Assembly (NCBI GenBank): GCA_023269565.1
Contig: JAHFTD010000009.1
Span: 1 to 46,493 of the forward strand
From: Opitutaceae bacterium
GTDB lineage: Bacteria; Verrucomicrobiota; Verrucomicrobiia; Opitutales; Opitutaceae
Length of the DNA: 46,493 bases
Direction: 5' to 3'
This document shows positions 9,168 through 19,807 of the stretch, piece after piece. Below the pieces are notes generated by a model. It saw nothing but the letters and a program-made list of their open reading frames with translations. It did no database searches and was not told the DNA's origin. The first letter of the stretch is position 1. The number at the start of each line of letters is the position of its first letter. The position numbers and the translations under genes were made by a program.

Positions 9168-9545
9168 ATGACCAAACAACTGAACCCCGCCTTGATTCTT
9201 TCCCTCGGCCTGATCGCGCTTGGCGCGACCACCGGCTGCATTTCCACTACGGAGACGACCTACACCGACGTCGAACGCGCGAGGATTTCCTTCGCCACCG
9301 ACAAGGCCGGCCGCGTCTTCTACGAGGCTCTCGCCCGCGCCCCCGAGGGACGCGGTCGCACCGAAAAACGCACCGAAGTGAACCTGATTCTCGTCGAGGT
9401 TGATCACCGCACGGTGGCCGGCCCCAATAAGCTGTTCAACGAAGCCGTCGCCATTTGTGACACCGACAAGGACGGAGTGATCACCGAGATCGAAGCGGAG
9501 ATCTTCTCCAGCTCCTGGCCGCATCGCTCGCACCGGGATGACTGA
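9168..9545 (+). CDS. Putative lipoprotein with one EF-hand-like loop
   Basis: This 125-residue protein starts with a lipoprotein-like signal (MTKQLNPALILSLGLIALGATTGC; Cys24, with a weak lipobox TTGC). Near the C-terminus, residues 98-109 read DTDKDGVITEIE, a textbook 12-position EF-hand loop with Asp98, Asp100, Asp102, Gly103 and Glu109, so calcium binding is plausible. The middle part (YTDVERARISFATDKAGR, TEKRTEVNLILVEVDHRTVAGPN) is not recognised. The ATG at 9147 would add seven residues before the signal; 9168 fits better. Confidence 0.7.
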   Translation: MTKQLNPALILSLGLIALGATTGCISTTETTYTDVERARISFATDKAGRVFYEALARAPEGRGRTEKRTEVNLILVEVDHRTVAGPNKLFNEAVAICDTDKDGVITEIEAEIFSSSWPHRSHRDD

Positions 9546-9590
9546 GAAAACGCAGACTTGGTTCAGCGACTCCTCCCGACACCCGAACCG

Positions 9591-9794
9591 TTAATAATGC
9601 GGTGGGGGCACGTCTGGCGCATCGGGTATCTCTGCTGCCGTTTCCGCCACGCGGGTGCGCAGCAGGCCGAGCTCGCGGCGGAGTCGCTCCACCTCCTCGG
9701 TGAGTGTCAGCATGGCCTTATCCTGCTCCACCGAATGGCGCTGCAGATGGGCGTAGCGCTCTTCCAATCTCAGCAGTCGTTCCGGTTCGCTCAT
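9591..9794 (-). CDS. slyX: SlyX family protein
   Basis: A short 67-residue helical protein with heptad spacing (LLRLEERYAHLQRHSVEQDKA, LTEEVERLRRELGLLRTRV) and the C-terminal signature PDVPPPHY. SlyX proteins are 65-75 residues and nearly always end in PPPHY, so the family call is firm. The biochemical role of SlyX is not established. The start at 9794 gives MSEPERLLRLEER; the longer frame back to 9929 would run into the divergent phosphodiesterase gene. Confidence 0.88.
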   Translation of the reverse strand: MSEPERLLRLEERYAHLQRHSVEQDKAMLTLTEEVERLRRELGLLRTRVAETAAEIPDAPDVPPPHY

Positions 9795-9850
9795 GCCGGC
9801 AGAATGCGGATTGCCGGCCGCAGCGCAAACCCTAGTGTGCGGCGCAACTG

Positions 9851-11086
9851 ATGAGACGAAACCTTGCCGCCCTTCTGTTGCTCGGAGTCGCCGCAGCGCT
9901 CTCCTCCTGCCACTCGACGCGTTCGGCACCTGCTGGCCCGCTCATCCTGATTTCCATCGACGGCTTTCGCTGGGATTATCTGCAGAAATATGACGCGCCC
10001 ACCCTTCGCCGCCTCGCCGCCGGCGGTGTCCACGCGCAGCGCATGACGCCGAGCTTCCCCACCAAGACCTTTCCCAACCACTACACGCTCGTCACCGGCC
10101 TGCGCCCCGAGCACCACGGCATTGTCAGCAATTGGTTCTACGATCCCGCCTTCGGCGAGACCTTCGGCATGAGCAAGCCCGCGAGCAATCAGGAGGCTCG
10201 CTGGTGGGCCGCGGGCGAGCCGATCTGGATTACCGCGGAGAAGCAGGGATTGCGCAGCGCCTGTTTTTTCTGGCCGGGCTCCGAAGCGGACAACCATGGC
10301 CTCCGGCCCAGCCATTACCGGCCATTCGACATGAAACTCACGTGTGCCGAACGCGTGGACGGTCTCTTGGCGTGGCTTGACCTGCCCGGGGCCGAGCGAC
10401 CGCGTCTGCTCACGCTCTATTTCGACATCGTGGATTCCGCCGGGCACACCTACGGCCCCGACGCGCCCGAGACCCGCGCCGCCATCAAGCAGGCCGACGA
10501 CGCCATCGGGCGGCTGCTCAACGGCCTCGCCCAACGCGGTCTGCGGGACACCGCCAATCTCGTCATCGTCTCCGACCACGGCATGTCGCCGTGCGGCCCC
10601 GACCGCATCATTTTCCTCGAGGACATCCTTGACTCCTCCCAAGTGCAGGTGGAATCCACCGGCCCCAACGGTGGAGTGCGCCCGAAGGACGGCGATGCCA
10701 CGGGTCTAGTCGCGAGCATCCGTGCCAGGCACGCGCCACACGTTCAGGTTTATCTCCGCGAGGAAACGCCCGAACGCCTGCATTACCGTCACAACGACCG
10801 CATCCCGCCGGTCGTGCTGATGGCCGACGACCATTGGAATATAGAGAGCAAGGTTGGCTGGCCCAAGCGCGCCCCCACCTACAACATCGGCTCGCACGGC
10901 TGGGACCCCGCCACGCCCAACATGGGCGCGCTCTTCGTGGCGCACGGCCCGGCCTTCCGCCACGGCGTCGAGTTCGCCGACGTGGAGAACATCCACCTCT
11001 ATAATCTGCTCTGCTCCGTGCTCGGCATCCGACCCGCACCCAACGACGGCGACGACACGCTCGTGCGCCTCGCGCTCAGACGCTGA
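9851..11086 (+). CDS. Nucleotide pyrophosphatase/phosphodiesterase (NPP/ENPP type) lipoprotein
   Basis: This 411-residue alkaline-phosphatase-superfamily enzyme starts with a good lipobox signal (LLLLGVAAALSSC, Cys20). The metal-binding and catalytic set is complete: Asp37 in ISIDGFRWDY, nucleophile Thr73 in FPTKTFPNHYT, the YFDIVDSAGHTYGPD segment, VSDHGM and GSHGWDP. NPP enzymes cleave phosphodiester or pyrophosphate bonds of nucleotides or lipids, here outside the cytoplasm. The exact substrate cannot be read from sequence. It converges on the DUF255 gene, separated by 57 bases holding a palindrome. Confidence 0.93.
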   Translation: MRRNLAALLLLGVAAALSSCHSTRSAPAGPLILISIDGFRWDYLQKYDAPTLRRLAAGGVHAQRMTPSFPTKTFPNHYTLVTGLRPEHHGIVSNWFYDPAFGETFGMSKPASNQEARWWAAGEPIWITAEKQGLRSACFFWPGSEADNHGLRPSHYRPFDMKLTCAERVDGLLAWLDLPGAERPRLLTLYFDIVDSAGHTYGPDAPETRAAIKQADDAIGRLLNGLAQRGLRDTANLVIVSDHGMSPCGPDRIIFLEDILDSSQVQVESTGPNGGVRPKDGDATGLVASIRARHAPHVQVYLREETPERLHYRHNDRIPPVVLMADDHWNIESKVGWPKRAPTYNIGSHGWDPATPNMGALFVAHGPAFRHGVEFADVENIHLYNLLCSVLGIRPAPNDGDDTLVRLALRR

Positions 11087-11105
11087 GATCCACGCCGCCC
11101 ACAGA

Positions 11106-11130
11106 CAATGTCATATAATATATGACATTG
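11106..11130. repeat. 25-base AT-rich perfect palindrome between convergent genes
   Basis: Two 12-base arms (CAATGTCATATA on the left, complemented exactly on the right) flank a single central A. It sits between the stop of the phosphodiesterase gene (11086) and the stop of the DUF255 gene (11144). The arms are AT-rich in a GC-rich setting and no T-tract follows directly, so a normal intrinsic terminator is a poor fit. It may be a transcript-end hairpin for both genes or a protein-binding site. Confidence 0.85.
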
Positions 11131-11143
11131 GCCTGACCGTGTT

Positions 11144-13297
<2,154 letters not shown>

Positions 13298-13389
13298 GCC
13301 GGCAAGTTCGCGCAAAGTCCGCCGGAGGCCAAGCGAATGTTGCGTTGCGCTCCGCCGCGGTTTGCGGCTTTGCCTCTGGGTTTCGCGCC

Positions 13390-14286
13390 ATGCTCTACGC
13401 CTATCTGACCACGATCCTGTTTGCCGCCTCGTCGCTGCTCGCCCAGCGGAGCCAGCAGGCCGTGGGGCCGGCGCGCGCCAATCTCGGCCGGCTGGCACTT
13501 GGTCTGATTCTCCTTGGCGTCTGGGCGCACAGCTTTGGCGGCGGCCTGCGCGGCGCGGCGCTCCCGTCCTTCCTGCTCAGCGGACTGCTGGGCATGGGCG
13601 TAGGCGACATCGCGTTCTTCGCCGCGCTGCCCTTCCTCGGCTCGCGGCTGACGACGACGATGAACCAGTGTCTGAGCGTGCCCGTGGCCATCGCCATCGA
13701 GTGGCTGTGGCTCGGCACGCGGTTGACCGGTGTGCAATTCGGATGCATTGGCGTCGTGCTCGCGGGCATTGTGGTGGCACTCATCCCGACAAGGAAAGAT
13801 CCGCCCAAGGTGCGCGTGCGGCCGGTCGGGGCGTTGCTCGGTTTCATCGCCGCCGTGGGCCAGGGCGCGGGCGCGGTATTCAGCCGGCATGCGTTCGAGG
13901 TGACGGCGGCGGCAGGCGAGCACATTGACGGGTTGACGGCGGCCTACCAGCGCGTGCTAGGTGGCCTGGCGCTCACCCTGCTGTGGTTCGGCGCGAGATT
14001 CTGGCTCGACCGCCGCCGTGGCCGACCGCCGGAGCCGGTGCCGACCGGGCGCGCCCACGGCTGGATTGTGGGGCACACGCTCGCCGGCCCGGTGCTGGGC
14101 ATGACCACGTTCCAGCTTGCACTCGCCAGCGCGCCGAGCGGCCTCGTGCTGCCGATCACGGCGTGCGCCCCGCTGGCCATCATCCCGCTCGCCTACTGGT
14201 TCGAGGGCGAACGGCCTTCCAAGCGCTCGCTCGCTGGCGGCGCGATCGCGGTGGCCGGCGCCGTGGCGCTGGCACTGGCCCGCTGA
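13390..14286 (+). CDS. EamA/DMT-family transporter
   Basis: This 298-residue membrane protein has about ten helices in two EamA repeats, for example [34 protein letters not shown] and [15 protein letters not shown] in the first half. The second half has [38 protein letters not shown] and [21 protein letters not shown] proteins usually export amino acids or metabolites; the substrate is unknown. The start is set at the ATG 13390 ([11 protein letters not shown]), which puts the first helix at the N-terminus; the longer frame adds 71 Arg/Ala-rich residues. ABC-F follows after 49 bases. Confidence 0.88.
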   Translation: MLYAYLTTILFAASSLLAQRSQQAVGPARANLGRLALGLILLGVWAHSFGGGLRGAALPSFLLSGLLGMGVGDIAFFAALPFLGSRLTTTMNQCLSVPVAIAIEWLWLGTRLTGVQFGCIGVVLAGIVVALIPTRKDPPKVRVRPVGALLGFIAAVGQGAGAVFSRHAFEVTAAAGEHIDGLTAAYQRVLGGLALTLLWFGARFWLDRRRGRPPEPVPTGRAHGWIVGHTLAGPVLGMTTFQLALASAPSGLVLPITACAPLAIIPLAYWFEGERPSKRSLAGGAIAVAGAVALALAR

Positions 14287-14335
14287 GACGGGCATTGACG
14301 GCGGCGCGGCGCGCCGGTTTGCTCGCGGGTTTTCC

Positions 14336-16189
14336 ATGCTGACCCTGGCCGACGTATCCAAGTCCTACGGCACGCGCGAACTCTTCGCCGACGTGTCGCT
14401 GTTCGTTGCGCGCACCGACCGCTACGGCTTGGTCGGCCCCAACGGCGCGGGCAAGACCACGCTGTTTAATCTCATCCTTGGCGAGGAGACGCCCGACGAC
14501 GGCACCATCGAGTGGGAGCGCGGGGCGGACTTCGGCTACCTGCCGCAGGAAAGTGCGCCCGCGGGCGACGAGACCGTGCTGCACATCGCGACCAGCGGTA
14601 AAAAACTCCTGCCGGACGACGACCACCACGACATCGACTGGACGCTCGAGCCGCGCGCCAAGAAAATCCTCGCCGGCCTCGGCTTCCGTGAGAGCGACCA
14701 CAACAAGCCGGCCAAGTCGTTCTCCGGCGGCTGGGTGATGCGCGCGCACCTCGCGCGGCTGCTCGTCGATGAGCCGGCGCTGCTGTTGCTCGACGAGCCG
14801 ACCAACCACCTCGATCTGGAGGCGTTGCTCTGGTTCCAAGACTACCTGACGCGCTACCCCGGCGGGCTGCTCATCATTTCGCACGACCGCGAGTTCCTCA
14901 ACACGCTCTGCACCGGCATCCTCGAGATCCGCGGCGGCACGCTCAACCGCTACACCGGCAACTACGACGATTACCTCAACGAAAAGGATGCCCGCAAGGA
15001 GCAGCAGGCCTCGCTCTTCAAGAACCAGCAGCGCGAGATCGCGCACCTGCAGAAGTTCGTCGATCGTTTCGGCGCCAAAGCCTCGATGGCCTCGCGCGCC
15101 AAATCCAAGGAAAAGCAGATCGAGCGCCTCAAGGATGTGGCAGTCGAGGAGCCGTGGGAGGACCTCAAGCGCATCAATTTCCGTTTCCCGCAGCCGCTGC
15201 GCTCGGGCCTGAAGGTGGTCAAGCTCGCCCAGGTCGAGCAGGCCTACGGTGACCATGTCGTCTACCGCGACCTCAACCTCGAGGCGGAGCGCGGCCAGCG
15301 CACCGTGCTTGTCGGACCGAACGGCGCGGGCAAGTCCACCCTGCTGAAAATCCTCGCCGGCGTAGTGCCCATCCGCGGCGGCACGTGCGAACTGGGCAGC
15401 AACGTCGTGCCCGGCTACTTCGCCCAAAACCGCGCCGACAATCTCAAGACCAACCTCACCGTCCTCGAAAACGTGCTGGAGCTGCGCACGGCCGAGAACC
15501 AGCTGACCGAGCAGCAGGCGCGCGCCGTGCTCGGCGGCTTCCTGTTCCGCAAGGACGACGTCTTCAAGAAGGTCGCAGTGCTCTCCGGCGGTGAGAAATC
15601 GCGCCTCGCGCTCGCCCGCCTGCTCGTCAACCCGCCCAATCTGCTGCTGATGGACGAGCCTACCACGCACCTCGACATCCCGTCGATCGACGCGCTCCTC
15701 CTCGCCCTCAAGCAATACGAGGGCACGTTCATCTTCATCAGCCATGACGTGTATTTCATCCGCCAGCTCGCCTCGACCGTGCTGCACGTGCACAGCGGCC
15801 GGCTGACACCCTATGCGGGCGGCTACGACTATTATCTCGAGAAATCCCGCGCCACCAACGCCCGCGCCGCGCTGACCGCCGGCTTCGCCGACGCGCGCCC
15901 CGTGCAGCAGCCGGCAAACTCCGCGCCGGTGGTAAAGGTGAAGAAAACTCCAACCACCGAGCCGAAAAAAATCCGGATCGAAGTCGGCCGTCTCGAACAG
16001 CGGGTCGCCGAACTGGAGACCAAGCAGAACGAGGTCACCGCCGAGCTCGAAAAACCCGAGACCTACACCCAGCCCGGTCGGGCCCAGCACCTGAACCGCG
16101 AGCTGACCACCGTCGTCGATCAGTTGCAGGCCGCCACCGCGGAATGGGAGGCCGCTGCCACGCGGCTGGGCGAGCTGGAAAAAGGCTGA
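14336..16189 (+). CDS. ABC-F family ATPase (Uup/EttA-like translation factor)
   Basis: This 617-residue soluble protein has two ABC domains and no membrane segment, the ABC-F layout. Domain 1 has GPNGAGKTT, SFSGGWVMR and LLLDEPTNHLD. The interdomain linker (about 225-300) is rich in charged residues (NEKDARKEQQASLFKNQQR). Domain 2 has GPNGAGKST, LSGGEKSRLALARLL and LLMDEPTTHLD. The C-terminus is a coiled coil (RLEQRVAELETKQNEV), as in Uup. These proteins act on the ribosome. The start is MLTLADVSKSYG at 14336; the longer frame overlaps the EamA gene. Confidence 0.93.
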   Translation: MLTLADVSKSYGTRELFADVSLFVARTDRYGLVGPNGAGKTTLFNLILGEETPDDGTIEWERGADFGYLPQESAPAGDETVLHIATSGKKLLPDDDHHDIDWTLEPRAKKILAGLGFRESDHNKPAKSFSGGWVMRAHLARLLVDEPALLLLDEPTNHLDLEALLWFQDYLTRYPGGLLIISHDREFLNTLCTGILEIRGGTLNRYTGNYDDYLNEKDARKEQQASLFKNQQREIAHLQKFVDRFGAKASMASRAKSKEKQIERLKDVAVEEPWEDLKRINFRFPQPLRSGLKVVKLAQVEQAYGDHVVYRDLNLEAERGQRTVLVGPNGAGKSTLLKILAGVVPIRGGTCELGSNVVPGYFAQNRADNLKTNLTVLENVLELRTAENQLTEQQARAVLGGFLFRKDDVFKKVAVLSGGEKSRLALARLLVNPPNLLLMDEPTTHLDIPSIDALLLALKQYEGTFIFISHDVYFIRQLASTVLHVHSGRLTPYAGGYDYYLEKSRATNARAALTAGFADARPVQQPANSAPVVKVKKTPTTEPKKIRIEVGRLEQRVAELETKQNEVTAELEKPETYTQPGRAQHLNRELTTVVDQLQAATAEWEAAATRLGELEKG

Positions 16190-16198
16190 GCCAGGCGG

Positions 16199-16226
16199 TC
16201 AGCCCTGTCGGCTGAACAAGCTTTTT
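16199..16226 (+). terminator. Possible weak intrinsic terminator after ABC-F
   Basis: A six-base-pair stem TCAGCC/GGCTGA with a five-base loop lies ten bases after the ABC-F stop. A run of five T follows at 16222-16226, but six bases separate it from the stem. It is weaker than a standard terminator. Confidence 0.35.
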
Positions 16227-16248
16227 GCGAACAGGAACGGCGCGGCGG

Positions 16249-16665
16249 TCAAGGGTGGTTTGGGCGGCGGGGCCGAGAGGGATTGCCCGCCGCCTCGGCC
16301 AATTGTTTCCCGCGGTGCGTGACCCCCGTTTCGCGCTGCCTGAGCGCCACCACGCGACGCTGCAGGAAGGTGATCTGTTCCTTGTAGAGCAGGCGTTCGT
16401 CGATCATGGCGCGGCGCTCAGCCTCGAGCAGGGCACGGGAGCGCTGGAATTTTCCCCACTCGGCGTCGAGTGCAACCGCCTCGGGGTGCCGGGCGGCGGC
16501 CACGGGGGCAGGGGCATGCGCCACCGACGCGGCGGCCGTCTGGTCGAGCAGCTGGCGGAGTCGCTCCCCGTGTTTGCGGAGATTATTTTCCTTCTCCTGA
16601 AATGCCTTGATGTCGATCTGGAGCTGGGCTTGAAGTCTCGCGCGTTGGGCGGCCTCTTGGAACAC
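16249..16665 (-). CDS. Hypothetical coiled-coil protein
   Basis: This 138-residue protein is rich in Gln, Glu, Arg and Leu with heptad-like spacing. Two helical stretches (LQAQLQIDIKAFQEKENN, and about residues 68-110 with SRALLEAERRAMIDERLLY) are split by an Ala/Pro-rich loop. There is no signal or membrane segment and I do not recognise a family. The frame opens with GTG at 16665 and could extend upstream, so the start is uncertain. The opposite-strand frame here is Gly/Arg-rich and less protein-like. It is convergent with ABC-F. Confidence 0.5.
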   Translation of the reverse strand: MFQEAAQRARLQAQLQIDIKAFQEKENNLRKHGERLRQLLDQTAAASVAHAPAPVAAARHPEAVALDAEWGKFQRSRALLEAERRAMIDERLLYKEQITFLQRRVVALRQRETGVTHRGKQLAEAAGNPSRPRRPNHP

Positions 16666-16776
16666 GGGTGACGTGGTGCCATGAGCTTGTGGGCGGCAGC
16701 CGACTGGAATTGTTGCCGGAACGCCACGGGCGCGACGGGGATTTACCGGTGCTTTACTTTAGGATGCGGAATTTCA

Positions 16777-16796
16777 CGCGGGTTCTCCAACCCGCG
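16777..16796 (-). terminator. Hairpin downstream of natB
   Basis: A perfect eight-base-pair GC-rich stem (CGCGGGTT/AACCCGCG) with a four-base loop starts 28 bases past the natB stop on the natB strand. No U-tract follows, so it may end transcription inefficiently or protect the 3' end of the mRNA. Confidence 0.5.
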
Positions 16797-16823
16797 GAGC
16801 AGGTGCGCTGCGACCTGTGCGCC

Positions 16824-18083
16824 TCAGGCCCGGAACATCACTTCTTCGCGACTAAACATCTTCACGGCAAGAGTGAGTGCGATCGCTGCGTAGAGGCTTG
16901 AAGAGCCGAAGATGATCGCGATGTAATCCCAGTGCCAAACGCCGGAGAGCATCTCCTTGCACACGAGGCTGAGGTTGAGGATCGGCACGAAGGCGAGTTT
17001 CAAGTTGAGGTCGATGCCGGGCAGCATGCCGATGACGGCGGGCATGATGACAACGATCATCATCGGCGCGAGGTAGCTCTGCGCCTCCTTGTAGCTCTTG
17101 GCGAAAAGGGAAATCGTGAACGCGGTCGCCGCGAACAGCACCGCGACCGGAACCACCATCGCGAGCACCCCGAAGAGCCCCAGCGGATCGACAGTGGGCA
17201 TGACTTCCATCGCACCCCTGGCCGCCGCCGCGCCCTGACCGAGCTTCATGGTGGCTCCGCTGCCGGTCATCACCGAGCCGCCGATGAATGCCGTCGTGCC
17301 CATCGAAAGCAACATGAAGACCATGGCGGAGATCGAGCCCGTGAGGACCATCAGGAATTTGCCCAGCACGATGTCGACCCGCGGCACCGGACAGCAAAGC
17401 AGCGTCTCCATGGTGCCGCGTTCTTTCTCGCCGGCAGTAAGATCCATGGCCGGATACATAGCGCCGGTGAAGCACAGGATGATGATCAAATACGGCACCA
17501 GCCCACCGACAATTTCACCGCCGACCTTCTCCGGCGGAGCAACATTCTTGCGCTTCACGTCGAAAGGCTTGAGCAGTGTGTCAGGCAAACCCCGTTCCTT
17601 CAGTCGCGTCTCCGCCGTGTTCTGCCGGAGGTCGGTGAAAAATTTCTCGAGGGCGCGGTAGCCGAGACCCGATTTGATTTCGCCCTCGTAGTAGTAGACC
17701 ATGACGGTCTTCGCCTCGCCGGACTTCAGCGAGTCCTCGAAGCCGGCGGGAATCTCGACGGCAGCGCGGATTTTCTTTTCGCTGATCTGCGCCTTGTAGT
17801 CGGCGCCGGGCACGACGCGGAACATCGGGCGATTCTTTTCCGGGTCGTGCGCGGCCTTGAGGGCGGCGACGATGCCGGGCGAGTCCTCGCCGCCGACAAT
17901 CATGATGGCCGACGCCTCTTCCCGCGCTTTGCTCATGACGGTGCTCATGACCTTGCCGACGCCAAAGACCATCAACGGGATTACGAGCGTGGGAATGATG
18001 ATCATGGACATCAGGGTGCGGCGGTCGCGCAATGAATCCTTCAGTTCCTTGAGATAGATGGTGGAGATGTTGTTCCAGTTCAT
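16824..18083 (-). CDS. natB: ABC-2 type permease, NatB-like
   Basis: This 419-residue permease starts MNWNNISTIYLKELKDSLRDRRTL, the cytoplasmic amphipathic start typical of NatB, followed by helix 1 (MSMIIIPTLVIPLMVFGVG). A large external domain spans about residues 47-200. A cluster of C-terminal helices follows, including GLVPYLIIILCFTGAMYPAM, FLMVLTGSISAMVFMLLSM and YLAPMMIVVIMPAVIGML; the motif GEKERGTMETLLCCPV is characteristic of the family. NatAB in Bacillus exports sodium; other members export other cargo. It follows natA by 12 bases. Confidence 0.88.
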   Translation of the reverse strand: MNWNNISTIYLKELKDSLRDRRTLMSMIIIPTLVIPLMVFGVGKVMSTVMSKAREEASAIMIVGGEDSPGIVAALKAAHDPEKNRPMFRVVPGADYKAQISEKKIRAAVEIPAGFEDSLKSGEAKTVMVYYYEGEIKSGLGYRALEKFFTDLRQNTAETRLKERGLPDTLLKPFDVKRKNVAPPEKVGGEIVGGLVPYLIIILCFTGAMYPAMDLTAGEKERGTMETLLCCPVPRVDIVLGKFLMVLTGSISAMVFMLLSMGTTAFIGGSVMTGSGATMKLGQGAAAARGAMEVMPTVDPLGLFGVLAMVVPVAVLFAATAFTISLFAKSYKEAQSYLAPMMIVVIMPAVIGMLPGIDLNLKLAFVPILNLSLVCKEMLSGVWHWDYIAIIFGSSSLYAAIALTLAVKMFSREEVMFRA

Positions 18084-18095
18084 GGATTGTGTTCC

Positions 18096-18857
18096 TTATT
18101 TTCTCAGCGCTGCGGCCAGGGCCGCCTCCCCGCCGGCGGCCTTCACGAATACTTCCTCCATGTCCTGCTCGGCGTAACGCGTGCGCAGGTCGGGGATGGT
18201 GCCCTCGGCGACCAGCCGGCCGTCATGGATGATACCGACGGTGTCGCAAAGCTTCTCGACCTCGCTCATGATGTGCGTGGAGTAGATGACAGTCTTGCCG
18301 CGATTGCGGCACTCGCGCACGAAGTGAACAATCGCGCGCGCCGTCATGACATCGAGGCCGAGCGTGGGTTCGTCAAAGATCATCACTGCGGGATCGTGGA
18401 TCAGTGTGCGGGCGATGGAAGTCTTCTGCTTCATGCCGGTGGAGAATTTCTCGCAGCGCCGGTCAAGGAATTCACCCATGTCGAGCTCGGCGGAAAGGAC
18501 CTTGATGCGCGCACGGATCGCAGCGGAGTCCATGCCGTTCAGCTGGCCGAAGTAGGCGATCATCTCGCGCGCGGTGAGCCGGCCGTAAAGAGCCGTGCTG
18601 GCGGCGAGGAACCCGACGTGCGTGCGCACCTCGTTGGGTGCCGTGATGACATCGTGCCCGGCAACCGTGGCGGTGCCGCTCGTCGGCTGCAGCAGGGTGG
18701 CGAGCAGGCGGAGCGTGGTCGTCTTGCCCGCGCCGTTGGCGCCGAGCAGGCCATAGATGCGCCCGGGCTGGCAGGAAAAGGACACATCGCTGACGGCCGT
18801 GATGGTGCCGCGCTTCTTGTCCTTGAAAGTCTTGGTGAGGTTTCTGGCTTCGATCAT
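18096..18857 (-). CDS. natA: ABC transporter ATP-binding protein, NatA-like
   Basis: A 253-residue ATPase with a complete motif set: Walker [14 protein letters not shown] (37-49), signature FSTGMKQK (138-145) and Walker [12 protein letters not shown] (159-169). An H-loop is seen in [12 protein letters not shown]. The variant signature STGMKQ rather than SGGQQ is typical of NatA and related ABC-2 exporter ATPases. It is the partner of the permease 12 bases downstream. The C-terminal [18 protein letters not shown] matches the family's usual end, where EEVFV is frequent. Confidence 0.93.
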   Translation of the reverse strand: MIEARNLTKTFKDKKRGTITAVSDVSFSCQPGRIYGLLGANGAGKTTTLRLLATLLQPTSGTATVAGHDVITAPNEVRTHVGFLAASTALYGRLTAREMIAYFGQLNGMDSAAIRARIKVLSAELDMGEFLDRRCEKFSTGMKQKTSIARTLIHDPAVMIFDEPTLGLDVMTARAIVHFVRECRNRGKTVIYSTHIMSEVEKLCDTVGIIHDGRLVAEGTIPDLRTRYAEQDMEEVFVKAAGGEAALAAALRK

Positions 18858-18894
18858 GTTTTCAGTTGTGTGGTGCCGGCGGGGGTCGGCGGAT

Positions 18895-19071
18895 TCAGGC
18901 GCACTTTGTCCGCGAGAGCAGCGCCACGGTGATGCTTCCGCCGATGGCGAGCGCCACGGCGGGCCCGAGCGACTTGCTCATCGCCCAGCCGACGCCGAGG
19001 CCCAGGGCGACGGCGCTGGCAAAGCGTGAGCGGCAAACATAGCCCAACCATTTCGCTGTGGTGGTTTTCAT
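18895..19071 (-). CDS. Small 58-residue membrane protein between the LytTR regulator and natA
   Basis: An ATG frame of 59 codons (19071 to stop 18895) reads MKTTTAKWLGYVCRSRFA, then two hydrophobic stretches, SAVALGLGVGWAM and LGPAVALAIGGSITVALL, ending SRTKCA. It lies 16 bases after the regulator stop and 37 bases before the natA start, on the same strand. The layout (basic start, two Gly-rich helices, short basic tail) suggests a small inner-membrane hairpin. I do not recognise a family. Its fixed place in the operon argues for a real gene; it could be a subunit or modulator of NatAB. Confidence 0.6.
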   Translation of the reverse strand: MKTTTAKWLGYVCRSRFASAVALGLGVGWAMSKSLGPAVALAIGGSITVALLSRTKCA

Positions 19072-19087
19072 AAAATCATTCGGTGGT

Positions 19088-19807
19088 TCACAGACTCATC
19101 TGCTCGCGGAATTCCTGCGCCTGGCGTCGCGAGAGTTCGACCTTCAGGCCACCCTTCAGTCGCACGAGCAGGCCGCCGCTGAACCACGGCTCGATGCCGT
19201 CAACCCATGCGAGATTGATGACCTGCTTGCGGTTGGCGCGGAAGAACGCCTTGGCGTCGAGCCGCTCTTCCATCGCCGTCAGCGAGCGGAAGAGCTGCGG
19301 CTTCTGGTCATCGAAATGCACGCGCGTGTAGTTGCCCTCCGACTCGAGCAGGCGGATGTTCTTCACCGGCACGAACCAGCAGCGGTCGCCCTCGCGCACA
19401 AAGACCTTGTCCTCGTCCGAGAGGCGGCCGGCGGCGACGGGAGCCCCGCCGCCAGCGGGCCGGAGGCGGAGCTTCTCGAGCGCGGCGACGAGGCGGTTGG
19501 GATCAACGGGCTTGAGCAGGTAGTCGAGCGCGTTGAACTCGAAGGCTTTCACGGCAAACTCGTCGTAGGCGGTGGTGAAAATCACCAGCGGCAGCGGCGG
19601 TTCGAGTTTTTCCAGAAGGCTGAAACCGTCGCCGCCGGGCATTTGCACGTCGAGAAAGATGAGCTCGGGCCGGAGCGCGGAGATTTTCTCCTCGGCATCG
19701 GGCACATCCTTGGCCTCGCCCGCGATCTCGATGTCGGCGTGGGCAGCCAGCAACCGGCGGAGCTCGTTGCGCGCGAGGCGCTCGTCGTCGATGAGAAGGA
19801 CTTTCAT
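19088..19807 (-). CDS. LytTR-family response regulator
   Basis: This 239-residue regulator has an N-terminal receiver domain with acidic pair Asp7/Asp8, phosphoacceptor Asp53 (LIFLDVQMPG), Thr in FTTAYDE and Lys in LLKPVD. The C-terminal LytTR DNA-binding domain (about 130-235) has LLESEGNYTRVHF, FFRANRKQVINLAWV and VELSRRQAQEFREQ. These regulators bind direct-repeat sites upstream of targets. The gene overlaps the sensor-kinase gene by four bases and precedes the small membrane gene and natAB, which it probably controls, as LytTR-type NatR does in Bacillus. Confidence 0.94.
   Translation of the reverse strand: MKVLLIDDERLARNELRRLLAAHADIEIAGEAKDVPDAEEKISALRPELIFLDVQMPGGDGFSLLEKLEPPLPLVIFTTAYDEFAVKAFEFNALDYLLKPVDPNRLVAALEKLRLRPAGGGAPVAAGRLSDEDKVFVREGDRCWFVPVKNIRLLESEGNYTRVHFDDQKPQLFRSLTAMEERLDAKAFFRANRKQVINLAWVDGIEPWFSGGLLVRLKGGLKVELSRRQAQEFREQMSL

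Noticed and set aside
7640-9247. 535-codon minus-strand open frame, Gly/Arg-rich
   Set aside because: It covers two plus-strand genes with believable helices and coiled coil and has no own domain.
14180-16090. 636-codon minus-strand open frame
   Set aside because: It is antisense to the ABC-F gene, whose ATPase motifs are complete; the antisense product has no recognisable motif.
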